DNA of 64,000 nt from an uncultured Sphingobacteriales bacterium (GTDB lineage: Bacteria; Bacteroidota; Bacteroidia; Chitinophagales; Chitinophagaceae): NCBI GenBank assembly GCA_937991535.1, contig CALKHN010000047.1, positions 1-64,000 of the forward strand, given 5' to 3'. Made by a program: the position numbers and the translations under genes. Shown piece by piece: positions 42,769 to 52,698 of the stretch; position 1 is the first letter of the stretch; each line of letters opens with the position of its first letter. Below the pieces are notes generated by a model. It was given only the letters and a program-made list of their open reading frames with translations. It did no database searches and was not told the origin of the DNA.

Positions 42769-44052
42769 ATGCATACAGAACACCGGCGCGTAGAATGGAG
42801 ATACAATACCAACGTTTATGAAATAAATCTTCGTCAATATACAAAAGAAGGCAGCTTCAATGCTTTTGCAAAAGAGCTCCCAAGGCTGCGGAAAATGGGT
42901 GTGGAAACCCTGTGGTTTATGCCCGTAACGCCTATCTCAAAAGAAAAAATGAAAGGAAGCATGGGCAGTTATTATGCCTGTTCGGATTATACTTCCATAA
43001 ACCCTGAATTTGGTACGCTCGATGACTTTAAAAAATTAATTGGAGCGGCACACGAGGCCGGATTTAAAGTTATTTTGGATTGGGTGGCCAATCACACCGG
43101 CTGGGATCATGTGTGGACCCTGGAGCACCCGGAATATTATCAAAGAGACGGCAACGGGAATTTTAAAGCCGCTTCGGGAATGGATGATATTATTGAACTG
43201 AACTTTAACAACCCCGGCCTGGTAGAGGCGATGATTGAAGCAATGAAGTTTTGGATAAAGGAATGCGATATTGATGGATTTCGTTGCGACCTGGCATTTT
43301 GGGTAACACTGGATTTCTGGAAGAAGGCAAGACCGGTGTTGGATCAGATCAAGCCTTTGTTCTGGCTGGGCGAATTTGATGCGTTGGATAATCCCGATTA
43401 TTTAGAAGTGTTTGATGCAGCCTACACCTGGACATGGATGCATAAAACAGAGGCATTTTATAAAAATGAACGCAATCTTCCGGCATTGGAAAACTTGTTA
43501 TATCAATATAAAGAAATTTTTCTTCCGGGTACCACCGGTCTCTATTTTACAGCCAATCACGATGAAAACAGCTGGAATGGAACAGAGTTCGAGAAATATG
43601 GCGATATGGCGGCGGCGCTGGCTGTATTTAACTGCACATGGGAGGGTATTCCCCTGCTGTACAGCGGGCAGGAATTACCGAACCTGAAAAGGTTACAATT
43701 TTTTGAGAAAGACCCTATAGAATGGAACGGCAAATATGAGCTGGAAGATTTTTATAAAAAACTATTCAGCCTTCGCCGCGAAAACCCGGCGTTGGCTGCA
43801 GGTGATGGTAAAGTGGAAACAAGGATACTTGATTTTAAACTGGATCAGCATATTTTTGGTTACACCAGAAAAAGTGGCAATAACGCCATATTGGTATTGT
43901 TGAATTTATCGCCCTACCCAGGCCGGTTTATGAATAAGAACACCGGTATTTCAGGTAAATGCAAAGAATTGTTCAGCAACGAAGAAAAAGATTGCTCCGC
44001 TGATGAATGGTTTGAACTGCCCGCATGGGGATATAAAGTGTTTGTAAAATAA
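42769..44052 (+). CDS. GH13 alpha-amylase-family glycoside hydrolase
   Basis: 427 residues with no signal peptide, so probably cytoplasmic. Region I is VILDWVANHTGWDHV (104-110), the nucleophile Asp174 is in IDGFRCDLAFWVT, the acid Glu202 in FWLGEFDALDNPD, and the third Asp265 in TANHDENSWNG. The C-terminal beta domain is short. The (beta/alpha)8 barrel and the four motifs are complete, so catalysis is likely; alpha-glucan specificity is not certain. No glycogen or maltose genes are adjacent. The gene starts 89 bases beyond the tandem array and is convergent (2-base gap) with the next gene. Confidence 0.92.
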   Translation: MHTEHRRVEWRYNTNVYEINLRQYTKEGSFNAFAKELPRLRKMGVETLWFMPVTPISKEKMKGSMGSYYACSDYTSINPEFGTLDDFKKLIGAAHEAGFKVILDWVANHTGWDHVWTLEHPEYYQRDGNGNFKAASGMDDIIELNFNNPGLVEAMIEAMKFWIKECDIDGFRCDLAFWVTLDFWKKARPVLDQIKPLFWLGEFDALDNPDYLEVFDAAYTWTWMHKTEAFYKNERNLPALENLLYQYKEIFLPGTTGLYFTANHDENSWNGTEFEKYGDMAAALAVFNCTWEGIPLLYSGQELPNLKRLQFFEKDPIEWNGKYELEDFYKKLFSLRRENPALAAGDGKVETRILDFKLDQHIFGYTRKSGNNAILVLLNLSPYPGRFMNKNTGISGKCKELFSNEEKDCSADEWFELPAWGYKVFVK

Positions 44053-44054
44053 CC

Positions 44055-45005
44055 CTATCGCTTTCGCCGAATTCTTATCGTAGAATTTTGTGTTAAACTG
44101 CTCGAAAGAAATATTTCATGGCGGTTTACGCCATCGGTAAGCACCATTAAAGCGGTATTGGGCGCAATGCTTCCTAAATTTTCGGCAAACATGCTTATTT
44201 CATTGTATTCTTTGGTAGTATCTAAAACGGTATAAAACACAATACCCCGTTCGCTGAGCAACTGGTGGGTTGACACGGGTTCTTTATTGAAGAAAACGGA
44301 GATGCTGTCGCCATCTATTATGCCGTTGTCGTAAAAAGTGAGTCGCAGAGAATCGGAATGCACCCATATTTCTTTACCTACTACTTCTTTTCGCTTAGTG
44401 AATTCTTCAAGGATCTTTTGTGCTTCCATTTTTTCTGCCGAAGGTTCCTTTACTTTCAGGTCTACGGAATCAGGAACATATACTTTGGTGTCATTTACGA
44501 CCACATCTTCCTCGGAAGGACGCCATATTTTCTTTATGGCGGCAAATTTATCAATCAGGCTATCTGTGTTCAGCGCTTCACCATACACAAAGTCGAAAGC
44601 GATATCGGGGCAGGTATACCTGTATTTTCCCTGAGTTGTAAACACGCCCTTAATGCTGGTGCTTACCCGGGAGGCTGTAAGTATGGCCCTCAGATCCATA
44701 ATACATTCTACACCGTTGCTGGAGGATGCGCGGAAATAAGTAATGGGAACATCTTTAATGAGCACTTCCCTCGTGCGTTGATTGTAAGTGCCTTTTATAT
44801 AAAAACTCTGGTAGCTGTCGCGGAAATAATAACTGATAATACCTTTTACCTCGTTATTATTCTGTTTCAGATCAAGTTCAACCAGGTAATTGTTGTGCGA
44901 TCCGCCCAATAACACATCGGCACTGCCATACCAGCTTCCCTTTATGCCCTGGGCGATTCCGTGTGCTGTACATAAAAAACAAAAGAGGGTTAGTAATATT
45001 CTCAT
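44055..45005 (-). CDS. Secreted protein, hypothetical
   Basis: 316 residues. Signal peptide MRILLTLFCFLCTAHGIAQG. Mature N-terminal half is beta-rich (GSWYGSADVLLGGSHNNYLV, KGTYNQRTREVLIKDVPITY), resembling lipocalin-like strands. A middle polar region with KVKEPSAEKMEAQKILEEFT follows, and the C-terminal ~110 residues contain DSLRLTFYDNGIIDGDSISV and end in basic residues. No family recognised. Coding character is strong (signal, uniform reading frame, neighbours spaced normally). Confidence 0.65.
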   Translation of the reverse strand: MRILLTLFCFLCTAHGIAQGIKGSWYGSADVLLGGSHNNYLVELDLKQNNNEVKGIISYYFRDSYQSFYIKGTYNQRTREVLIKDVPITYFRASSSNGVECIMDLRAILTASRVSTSIKGVFTTQGKYRYTCPDIAFDFVYGEALNTDSLIDKFAAIKKIWRPSEEDVVVNDTKVYVPDSVDLKVKEPSAEKMEAQKILEEFTKRKEVVGKEIWVHSDSLRLTFYDNGIIDGDSISVFFNKEPVSTHQLLSERGIVFYTVLDTTKEYNEISMFAENLGSIAPNTALMVLTDGVNRHEIFLSSSLTQNSTIRIRRKR

Positions 45006-45123
45006 CTAACTACTTGAATAGTACGGTTATGTAATTGCATGCAAAGTAACGTTTGATATGTAAAAGTATTGTAAATAAAGTGTTTATCTTCCGCAAGCCT
45101 AAATCAGCTCAAAACTTCCGCGG

Positions 45124-45564
45124 TTAAATACCATATTTTCTTTTAATCTCTCTTTCAGTGTCGCGGGCCTTAATTGTTTCTCTTTTATCGTGCAGTTTTT
45201 TTCCTTTCCCAAGCCCAACTTCTATTTTAGCCAGTCCTTTATCGTTAAAAAAAATACTCAGCGGCACTATGGTGTATCCCTTTTCCTTTAATTTGGATTC
45301 AAGCTTTTTTAATTCCTTTTTATTCAACAGCAATTTTCGTTCCCGCAGCGGCTCATGGTTGTGGTAGGTTCCATGGCTGTATTCCGCAATATGAAGACTT
45401 TTGATCCATAATTCTCCTTTATGAAAATAACAGTAGCTATCGTTAAAGCTTGCCCTTCCCTCTCTTAGGGATTTTACCTCAGTGCCTGTTAATACCAGCC
45501 CTGCCACATATTTGTCATCTATGTGATATTCATAATAGGCCGAACGATTGCGTATATTAGACAT
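45124..45564 (-). CDS. smpB: SsrA-binding protein
   Basis: Binds tmRNA and brings it to stalled ribosomes for trans-translation. 146 residues. Family features: NRSAYYEYHIDDKYVAGLVL, TGTEVKSLREGRASFNDSYC, and GKKLHDKRETIKARDTEREI near the C-terminus. The ssrA RNA is not in this window. It lies 51 bases downstream of accD on the same strand. Confidence 0.96.
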   Translation of the reverse strand: MSNIRNRSAYYEYHIDDKYVAGLVLTGTEVKSLREGRASFNDSYCYFHKGELWIKSLHIAEYSHGTYHNHEPLRERKLLLNKKELKKLESKLKEKGYTIVPLSIFFNDKGLAKIEVGLGKGKKLHDKRETIKARDTEREIKRKYGI

Positions 45565-45615
45565 GGCTTTGTAAATAGTGATTTCCCGAAAGTCAAATGA
45601 TACTGGCGGTACAGG

Positions 45616-46527
45616 TTAAGATTCAAATAGTGTAAGGAGAGTAGCTATTTTTTCTTTTAATTCCTTACGTGGAATAATGATATCCAGGAAACCATGATCC
45701 ATTAAAAATTCGGAACTTTGAAAACCGGGAGGAAGGTCTTTTTTTATGGTTTCTTTAATTACCCGCGGGCCCGCAAATCCTATCATAGCCCCGGGTTCCC
45801 CGATATTTATATCTCCAAGCATTGCAAATGAGGCAGTAGTTCCGCCATAAGTAGGGTCCGTGCAAAGAGAAATATAGGGAAGGCGTGCATCCGACATTTG
45901 CGACAGTTTACCTGAGGTTTTGGCCAGTTGCATCAGTGAAAAAGCACTTTCCATCATTCTGGCACCGCCACTTTTGCTGATGATCAGTAAGGGAAAACGA
46001 TGCTGCAGGCAATAATCAACTGCTTTGGCTATTTTTTCACCCATTACACTTCCCAGCGAACCGCCGATAAAATTAAAATCCATGCAACACACTACCAGTG
46101 TATGGCTGTTTATTTTGCCGGTTGCAACGGAAATGGAGTCATTTAAACCCGTTTTCCGGTAAGCTTCCTCCAGGCGTTTTTGATAGGGTTTTAAATCGTT
46201 GAAATTCAAAAAATCGACCGAGCGGATGTTAACGAATAATTCTTCATATTGCTGCTGGTCGAATAATATATCAAAATATTCCTGGCTGCCTATGCGGTGA
46301 TGATAATTGCATTTAGGGCAAACAAAAAGATTTTCCTTCAGTTCCAGCACGGTGCAGGTGTATTTACAGCTTGGGCATTTGATCCACAATCCGTCGGGCG
46401 TTTCTTTCTTTTCTGCTGTAGACGTAAGTATGCCTTTTTTGATTCGTTTGAACCAACGACTTCTTGCTTCATCATTGTTCCCATCCTCGCCGGCAAGGTT
46501 GGCATCAAAATCTTCTTCGTGTTGCAT
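45616..46527 (-). CDS. accD: Acetyl-CoA carboxylase carboxyltransferase subunit beta
   Basis: Transfers the carboxyl group from carboxybiotin to acetyl-CoA, giving malonyl-CoA; cytoplasmic. 303 residues from ATG at 46527; a TTG 24 bases upstream is the alternative. N-terminal zinc ribbon KCPSCKYTCTVLELKENLFV with CPKC to follow (four Cys). Crotonase-like carboxyltransferase fold: SVATGKINSHTLVVCCMDFN, FPLLIISKSGGARMMESAFS, GGTTASFAMLGDINIGEPGA and MIGFAGPRVIKET. The N-terminal acidic extension (MQHEEDFDANLAGEDG) is longer than in E. coli. smpB follows 51 bases downstream. Confidence 0.95.
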   Translation of the reverse strand: MQHEEDFDANLAGEDGNNDEARSRWFKRIKKGILTSTAEKKETPDGLWIKCPSCKYTCTVLELKENLFVCPKCNYHHRIGSQEYFDILFDQQQYEELFVNIRSVDFLNFNDLKPYQKRLEEAYRKTGLNDSISVATGKINSHTLVVCCMDFNFIGGSLGSVMGEKIAKAVDYCLQHRFPLLIISKSGGARMMESAFSLMQLAKTSGKLSQMSDARLPYISLCTDPTYGGTTASFAMLGDINIGEPGAMIGFAGPRVIKETIKKDLPPGFQSSEFLMDHGFLDIIIPRKELKEKIATLLTLFES

Positions 46528-46764
46528 CTTTATGCTTATGTTGGAGGTCAAGATTAACGAATTTATTGAATAATAACAAAAATACCCATCGCATTATACC
46601 ATACCGGAACGGACGAAAAAGCAGGTAGTTCAAGTGCTAACAGGTAATATACAGCGTGCAAACAAAAATATGGGGAGCAAAGATAAACAAGAAATTATTA
46701 TCCTGTTCAGCAGATTTAATTCCTGAGCTGTTTGGCCTGTTGTGCAGGTTTACACTACTCCCGG

Positions 46765-47985
46765 CTAGTTCCTTAATTCAAATGGCTGGCTGGCTGCGCG
46801 TTTTGATGGAAGCCAGGATGCCGTTAGCGCGATAATAAAAACAGTGATGGCTACAATGATAAAGTCAGAAAACACCAGTTTTACCGGGTAATAATCAATA
46901 ATAAATGAAGTGCCTTCCAAAGGAATAAGTTTAAACTGCAATTGTAAAAAACACAGTACCAGCGCCAATATTATTCCTATTCCGCTACCTATAGCGGCCA
47001 GTACAACCCCTTCGGTTAAAAAAACTTTTTGTATCCATCCCCGGTCGGCGCCCATGGATTGTAAAATTTGTATGTCTTTCTGCTTTTCTAATACCAGCAT
47101 GCTTAAAGCGCCAATCATATTAAATGCCGCTACTGCCAGCACTAAAATAAATATACCAAAAATGGCATATTTTTCCAGTCGCATTACATTGTATAAGCTG
47201 CTGTTTTGTTCATAGCGGGTTTGTACGATATAATTGGTTCCTAACAGTTGCTGAATCTGGCTTTTGGTTATTTTTTCATCATCCGTATTGGCCATAGCAA
47301 TTTCCACAGCGCTGTATTCATCGGGCTTAAAGTTCATGTATTGTCTTACAAAATCGAGGTTGGTGAGTACATATTTATTATCGAAATCCTGCTGAATGGC
47401 AAAGGCGCCATTAGGAATTATTTTGCCTTCATTAAAAGATGACATTGGATTGCCGATATCATCCACCCCTTTTTTGGGTAAATAAACAGTAAGGCTGCCA
47501 ATGGCCCTGTCGCTCAAAATAGCAACCGCATTCTCAATACCTACACCCATAACGGCGCCAGGATGTTCCGCATCACCCAGCAAAAACTGACCTCTTACCA
47601 GGCTTTTTTCAACTGTAGTAACTTTAGTATAGTTAGAATCAACTCCTTTTAGTTCAACAATAGCCTGGTAGTTCTGGTTCTGCAAAAGGGCTTTTTCTTC
47701 TGCCACCAGCGAAAAGTTGCTGATATTGTTTATTTTTTTGAGCTCTGCTATCTGTGAAGGCGTGAGGATAATGGTTTTTCCGGAAGCAGCGGTTATTTTG
47801 AGGTCGGTGTAAAATGTAGAATACAGCGATTTTACAAGATCTTCAAAACCATTAAAAGCGCTCCACAGTACCAGTAAAGCTGCCGTGGCAAAGGCAATGG
47901 CAGTTACACTTACCCATGCAATGATGTTGATGGCATTGGTAGATTTTTTGGCTTTAAAATACCGCCAGGCAAAAGTTAAATACAA
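46765..47985 (-). CDS. FtsX-like ABC transporter permease (LolC/E type)
   Basis: Inner-membrane permease of 406 residues with four membrane segments in the FtsX/MacB layout: one near the N-terminus (WVSVTAIAFATAALLVLWSA), a large periplasmic domain, and three after residue 280 (AIFGIFILVLAVAAFNMIGA, then SGIGIILALVLCFLQLQFKL, FSDFIIVAITVFIIALTASW). MYLTFAWRYFKAKKSTNAIN at the start and QILQSMGADRGWIQKVFLTE are typical of lipoprotein-release-type permeases. The ATPase is not adjacent. It follows rbfA by 90 bases, an order I recall from other Bacteroidota. Confidence 0.88.
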   Translation of the reverse strand: MYLTFAWRYFKAKKSTNAINIIAWVSVTAIAFATAALLVLWSAFNGFEDLVKSLYSTFYTDLKITAASGKTIILTPSQIAELKKINNISNFSLVAEEKALLQNQNYQAIVELKGVDSNYTKVTTVEKSLVRGQFLLGDAEHPGAVMGVGIENAVAILSDRAIGSLTVYLPKKGVDDIGNPMSSFNEGKIIPNGAFAIQQDFDNKYVLTNLDFVRQYMNFKPDEYSAVEIAMANTDDEKITKSQIQQLLGTNYIVQTRYEQNSSLYNVMRLEKYAIFGIFILVLAVAAFNMIGALSMLVLEKQKDIQILQSMGADRGWIQKVFLTEGVVLAAIGSGIGIILALVLCFLQLQFKLIPLEGTSFIIDYYPVKLVFSDFIIVAITVFIIALTASWLPSKRAASQPFELRN

Positions 47986-48075
47986 TATAAATGGTTTATG
48001 CTAAAGTAATTATATGTAATAGTTATCGGGTGCATCTCAAATGATTGCATCGTTTTATACCCTGCACCTTTCACC

Positions 48076-48465
48076 CTATTCCTCTCCCGATCCGCTTTTC
48101 CCATCCTCTTCCTTTATTTTTTTAAACAATGCTTCCATTTTAAATACATGTTCCAGTGTATCATCAATAAAGAATTTCAATTCGGGTATCCGGCGCAACT
48201 GGTGTTTAACTCTTGTCGTTAATTCCTTTTTAATTTCCCAGGCTTTATCCTCAATCTTTTTTAAACCCTCCTTTGCATCTCTTATCTGGAAAAAACTCAG
48301 GTATATCCTGGCTTCCAGCAGGTCGGGGGTTACTTTTACCGATGATATGGAAACCATTCCACCCTCCAGCATATTCAATCCAAGGCGTTGAAATATTTCG
48401 TTAAACTCTTCTAATAATAAAGCAGCTACCTGTTTCTGACGCTTTCCTTCCTGCATTTCATTCAA
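48076..48465 (-). CDS. rbfA: 30S ribosome-binding factor A
   Basis: Late 30S subunit maturation factor of the KH fold. 129 residues. KRQKQVAALLLEEFNEIFQR at the start and SVKVTPDLLEARIYLSFFQ, LRRIPELKFFIDDTLEHVFK towards the end match the family. The C-terminus is acidic (IKEEDGKSGSGEE). A second in-frame Met at residue 4 is an alternative start. Divergent from the MsbA-like gene, with a short 54-base gap that must hold both promoters. Confidence 0.93.
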   Translation of the reverse strand: MNEMQEGKRQKQVAALLLEEFNEIFQRLGLNMLEGGMVSISSVKVTPDLLEARIYLSFFQIRDAKEGLKKIEDKAWEIKKELTTRVKHQLRRIPELKFFIDDTLEHVFKMEALFKKIKEEDGKSGSGEE

Positions 48466-48519
48466 GTTTAGTGGCTGTAAATTTACTTACTTTGCCGTTC
48501 AATTTGATCAGCAAACATA

Positions 48520-50328
48520 ATGAAGAAATATTCGAGAATTTTTAATTACCTGAAACAATACCGTACGGAAATTGTTCTTTACTTTATTTGCATCATATTT
48601 TCCATTGTTTTTTCTGTTGTTTCACTGGGCATGCTGGCCCCGTTTTTCGACCTTATTTTTATGGGAGATAATGCCGGTATGGTACCTAAAGCCGACAGCC
48701 CGCTTACAGCTTATATCCGTAAGCTTTTGATACTGTGGGTTGGAGATTTAAATCCCAAGGGAGCATTGGCTTTTATTTGTATTATTATAGTGAGTTCCAT
48801 TTTACTGAAAAACCTCTTCCTTTATCTTTCTTTTAATATACTCAATCCCATAAAGAATAGAATTGTTAACAGGCTTCGTTCGGAACTGTATTATAAAATA
48901 CTTGGATTGCCCATTGGGTATTTCACCGAAAAAAGAAAGGGCGATCTCATTAGCCGCATTACCAATGATGTGGCGGAGGTGGAGGTTTCGCTTGTTGGAG
49001 CACTGGAAGGCTGGATACGTGATCCGTTAACGATTTTAATAAATTTTGCCGTTTTATTTTATATCAGTCCCCAGCTAACGCTTGCCATTCTTGTGTGTAT
49101 TCCGCTGGTGGGTTTTATATTAGGACGTATTTCCCGTTCGCTCAAACGACAATCGAATGAGGCTGCCATAAAACTGGGCGAATCGTTATCGGTATTGGAT
49201 GAAACACTCAACGGACTGCGGGTGATTAAAGCATTTAATATTGAAGCTTTGCTAAAAACCAGGTTTGGAAAAATAAATGATGAATTGTTGTATGCTAAGA
49301 ATAAGATCAGCCGCCGCCGCGACATGGCCTCTCCTATGTCGGAATTTCTGGGGGTATTGGTTTTTGTAGGTATTTTATGGTTTGGTGGTCAAATGGTATT
49401 GGGTAACCAGCTTTCTTTGTCTCCTTCCATGTTTCTTGCCTACCTCGCCATGTTTTACAATATCATTAATCCTGTAAAAACATTATCCACCTCTTTCAGC
49501 AATATGCAAAAAGGATCTTCGGCTATTGTACGTATAGAAGAAATATTAAAAACAAAGGTAACGGTAGATGATAATCCCAACGGAAAACAACTGGTGTCTT
49601 TCAACAGCCAAATTGAATTTCGCAATGCAAGTTTCGCTTACGATGATGCTGTAATACTTAATAAGATTAACCTTGTTATTGGAAAGGGAAAAACAGTTGC
49701 CCTGGTGGGGTCTTCGGGAGCAGGCAAATCTACCCTCGCCGACCTTGTGCCGCGGTTCCATGATGTAACCAGCGGGGAAGTATTGATAGATGGCATCAAT
49801 ATCAAAGACTATTCCCTCCATTCGGTACGCAGTCTGATGAGCATCGTTACACAGGAACCTATCCTTTTTAACGATACCATTGCCAATAATATAGCACTCG
49901 GCGAGCAAAGCGCAACAATGGAAGAAATTATTCATGCGGCAAAAATTGCCAATGCACACGATTTTATTGTGAAAAAGGAAGGTGGGTACAACAGCAATAT
50001 CGGCGACAGGGGAACCAAACTGAGTGGTGGCGAAAGGCAGCGGCTCACCATTGCAAGGGCGGTATTGAAAAATCCTCCCATTCTTATATTAGACGAGGCT
50101 ACTTCGTCGCTGGATACCGAAAGCGAGCGCTTGGTGCAGGATGCTATTAATAATCTTATGGCCGACCGCACCTCAATTGTAATTGCGCATCGTTTGTCTA
50201 CTGTTCGCCATGCCGATGAAATATTGGTACTGCAAAAAGGTGAAATCGTCGAAAGGGGAACGCACGATCAGTTACTGGCAATGAACGGCAAGTATCGCCG
50301 GCTGGTGGAAATGCAGGAAGTAAAGTAG
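48520..50328 (+). CDS. MsbA-like ABC exporter, fused permease and ATPase
   Basis: 602 residues, inner membrane, forms a homodimer. Six membrane segments in about 1-310 (IVLYFICIIFSIVFSVVSLG, LAILVCIPLVGFILGRISRS), then an ATPase domain with Walker A VALVGSSGAGKSTLADLVPR, the ABC signature RGTKLSGGERQRLTIARAVL, and Walker B PILILDEATSSLDTESERLV. Length and layout fit lipid A or lipid exporters (MsbA family), but multidrug exporters look the same. No lipid A gene is adjacent. Confidence 0.88.
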   Translation: MKKYSRIFNYLKQYRTEIVLYFICIIFSIVFSVVSLGMLAPFFDLIFMGDNAGMVPKADSPLTAYIRKLLILWVGDLNPKGALAFICIIIVSSILLKNLFLYLSFNILNPIKNRIVNRLRSELYYKILGLPIGYFTEKRKGDLISRITNDVAEVEVSLVGALEGWIRDPLTILINFAVLFYISPQLTLAILVCIPLVGFILGRISRSLKRQSNEAAIKLGESLSVLDETLNGLRVIKAFNIEALLKTRFGKINDELLYAKNKISRRRDMASPMSEFLGVLVFVGILWFGGQMVLGNQLSLSPSMFLAYLAMFYNIINPVKTLSTSFSNMQKGSSAIVRIEEILKTKVTVDDNPNGKQLVSFNSQIEFRNASFAYDDAVILNKINLVIGKGKTVALVGSSGAGKSTLADLVPRFHDVTSGEVLIDGINIKDYSLHSVRSLMSIVTQEPILFNDTIANNIALGEQSATMEEIIHAAKIANAHDFIVKKEGGYNSNIGDRGTKLSGGERQRLTIARAVLKNPPILILDEATSSLDTESERLVQDAINNLMADRTSIVIAHRLSTVRHADEILVLQKGEIVERGTHDQLLAMNGKYRRLVEMQEVK

Positions 50329-50465
50329 AAGAAAATGTGGAAATGTGCAAATGTGGAAATTTGGAAATGTGGGAATTTGAAAATTTGAAAATGGGGAAAA
50401 AGAAGTTTGATACGGCTCGTAACCTGAAACCTGAAACCTGAACCCTGAAACCTGACGCCCCTCCG
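50329..50465. other. Spacer of short-word repeats between convergent genes
   Basis: Degenerate units of TGTGGAAATGTGCAAATGTG and TTTGAAAATTTGAAAATGGG, then GAAACCTGAAACCTGAACCC. This is the clearest example in the window of word-like, near-tandem gap sequence. No gene and no T-run terminator was found. Confidence 0.6.
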
Positions 50466-50897
50466 CTACCTCAGCCTCTTTTCCATTACATAGTGGGCAA
50501 TGGTTATTTCGTAAAATTCGCTGCCTGAAATGGCGTATCCGAATTTCTGGTAAAAGCCCACCGCCGATTTGCGGGCATGCATCATTATGGTTTGATACCC
50601 TTTGTCTCTGGCTACATTTTCTGCAAAATTTATTAGGGTAGCGCCTATACCTTTTTTTTGAAGATTGCTGCTTACCGCCATCTGGCGAAGTTTGCAGGTT
50701 TCGGCATCGGCACGGGTAAGCAGGCAGCAGCCAATAAGCTTTTCGTCTTCAAAAGCGCCAATCAGAACATCATCCTTTTCACGATTCAGTTCTTCAGGAT
50801 CAAAATAAAGCCCCAGGGGCTTGCGCAATATCTCATCACGCAACTCAATCATCTGCTGGTATTCTTTTGAATGATAATCAATGATTTTTAAAGGCAT
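50466..50897 (-). CDS. GNAT-family N-acetyltransferase
   Basis: 143 residues. Acetyl-CoA-binding motif LRQMAVSSNLQKKGIGATLI (Q/RxxGxG/A region) and HARKSAVGFYQKFGYAISGS, both typical of the GNAT fold. The N-terminal half includes LGLYFDPEELNREKDDVLIG. The substrate cannot be predicted. Convergent with the MsbA-like gene. Confidence 0.88.
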   Translation of the reverse strand: MPLKIIDYHSKEYQQMIELRDEILRKPLGLYFDPEELNREKDDVLIGAFEDEKLIGCCLLTRADAETCKLRQMAVSSNLQKKGIGATLINFAENVARDKGYQTIMMHARKSAVGFYQKFGYAISGSEFYEITIAHYVMEKRLR

Positions 50898-51063
50898 GCT
50901 GTTGATTTACACGTGTATTATTTAAAAATACAAAAAAAGCGGTATAAATGCCATCGTGTATTTTAGTAAGGAAAACAGGCTGGTGGCAAGGCTTCTCTGT
51001 CAATTACTACCTTCTGCCAGCAGGGATAAATAATTATCTTTTACACACAAACTCAAATAGATA

Positions 51064-51092
51064 TTGTTTTTACCTCAAAAACTATATTTTTG
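51064..51092 (+). promoter_or_regulatory. Promoter of the acpP-fabF-rnc region
   Basis: TTG at 51064-51066, an 18-base spacer, and TATTTTTG at 51085-51092 match the Bacteroidota -33 / -7 (TTG / TAnnTTTG) pattern. Transcription would start near 51098, giving a short leader before the acpP ATG at 51121. It is the best promoter match seen in the window. Confidence 0.75.
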
Positions 51093-51120
51093 CACCCAGT
51101 ATTAACCAAATTTTACAACC

Positions 51121-51357
51121 ATGTCTGACATTGCAACAAGAGTTAAGAAGATTATTGTTGACAAACTCGGTGTTGATGAAGCGGAGGTAACCCCTGAAGC
51201 ATCTTTCACCAATGATCTGGGTGCTGATTCATTAGACACCGTGGAACTGATCATGGAATTCGAAAAAGAATTCAATATTTCTATTCCGGATGAGCAAGCT
51301 GAAACGATTACTACCGTAGGTCAGTCTATTGCTTATCTTGAAGAACATGCAAAGTAA
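51121..51357 (+). CDS. acpP: Acyl carrier protein
   Basis: 78 residues. Carries growing acyl chains during fatty acid synthesis on a 4'-phosphopantetheine attached to Ser in the conserved NDLGADSLDTVELIMEFEKE motif. Acidic protein with VKKIIVDKLGVDEAEVTPEA before and DEQAETITTVGQSIAYLEEH after. It is the first gene of a conserved acpP-fabF-rnc group and directly follows a good promoter. Confidence 0.98.
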   Translation: MSDIATRVKKIIVDKLGVDEAEVTPEASFTNDLGADSLDTVELIMEFEKEFNISIPDEQAETITTVGQSIAYLEEHAK

Positions 51358-51396
51358 TTTTCTCCCCATTTCCACTGATCGCAGGCAAACTTGCTT

Positions 51397-52650
51397 ATGG
51401 ATTTAAAAAGAGTTGTTGTAACTGGCATTGGTGCTTTAACCCCCTTGGGAAATTCTGTGTCTGAGTATTGGCATGGACTTATTCATGGTGTTTCAGGCGC
51501 CAATCCTATTACTTTATTTGATGCTTCAAAGTTCAAAACAAGGTTTGCCTGCGAATTAAAGAACTTTGAACCCACCGATTTTCTGGACAGAAAAGAATCC
51601 CGCAAAATAGACCGCTTCACTCAAACTGCATTGGTATGCAGCGATGAGGCAGTAAAGAATGCGGGTATTAGTAAGGAAACAGTTAATCCGGACAGGGTTG
51701 GGGTTATTTTTTCGAGTGGGATCGGAGGACTAATTACTTTTCAGCAGGAAGTAACGGAGTTTGCAAAGGGAGACGGTACTCCCCGGTTTAATCCATTCTT
51801 TATTCCTAAAATGATCCTTGATATTGCCGCGGGGCAAATATCTATGCGTCACGGTTTCCGCGGACCAAATTATGCCGTGGTATCGGCCTGCGCTTCTTCT
51901 ACCCATGCTATTATGGATGCTTTTAACCTTATTCGTTTGGGTAAAGCAGATATTATACTGGCAGGGGGAAGCGAAAGTGTGATCAAAGAAGCGGGAGTAG
52001 GTGGATTTAATGCAATGAAAGCCCTTAGTGAGCGAAACGATGATCCTCAAACCGCATCCCGGCCTTTCGATAAAGACCGCGACGGTTTTGTGATTGGCGA
52101 GGGCGCCGGTATGCTGGTAATGGAAAGTTTAGAGCATGCTATAGCCCGAGGCGCCAATATTGTGTGTGAAATTGCCGGCGCGGGAGCAACTGCCGATGCC
52201 CATCACATTACAGCTCCTCATCCCGAAGGACTGGGCGCCAAGAATGTAATGTTCGCTACCCTTGAGGATGCTGGTATGAAGCCTGAAGACATTGATTATA
52301 TTAATGTACACGGTACTTCTACTCCCCTTGGTGATATTTCAGAGGTAAAGGCCATACAGGCTGTTTTTGGTGACCATGCCTATAATCTTAATATCAGTTC
52401 TACCAAATCCATGACAGGCCATTTGCTGGGTGCTGCCGGTGTTATTGAGGCTATTGCCTGCGTGCTGGCAGTAAAAAATGATATTGTTCCTCCCACTATT
52501 AATCATTTTACCGATGATGAAGGGCTTGACCCAAAACTCAATTTTACTTTTTGGAAAGCTCAAAAACGTACTGTTCGTGCAGCGCTGAGCAACACTTTTG
52601 GCTTTGGCGGGCATAATGCATCGGTAATTATAAAAAAATATTCCGTCTGA
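51397..52650 (+). CDS. fabF: 3-oxoacyl-ACP synthase II (KAS II)
   Basis: Condenses malonyl-ACP with acyl-ACP in fatty acid elongation. 417 residues with ATG at 51397 (MDLKRVVVTGIGALTPLGNS); a TTG 6 bases earlier is not needed. Catalytic Cys in AVVSACASSTHAIMDAFNLI, first His in INVHGTSTPLGDISEVKAIQ, second His in STKSMTGHLLGAAGVIEAIA. Length is usual. It starts 39 bases after the acpP stop. Confidence 0.97.
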   Translation: MDLKRVVVTGIGALTPLGNSVSEYWHGLIHGVSGANPITLFDASKFKTRFACELKNFEPTDFLDRKESRKIDRFTQTALVCSDEAVKNAGISKETVNPDRVGVIFSSGIGGLITFQQEVTEFAKGDGTPRFNPFFIPKMILDIAAGQISMRHGFRGPNYAVVSACASSTHAIMDAFNLIRLGKADIILAGGSESVIKEAGVGGFNAMKALSERNDDPQTASRPFDKDRDGFVIGEGAGMLVMESLEHAIARGANIVCEIAGAGATADAHHITAPHPEGLGAKNVMFATLEDAGMKPEDIDYINVHGTSTPLGDISEVKAIQAVFGDHAYNLNISSTKSMTGHLLGAAGVIEAIACVLAVKNDIVPPTINHFTDDEGLDPKLNFTFWKAQKRTVRAALSNTFGFGGHNASVIIKKYSV

Positions 52651-52698
52651 TTTTAACGTTAAGACCAATGAATGCGCGCAACTCTTAAAGAGTTACTT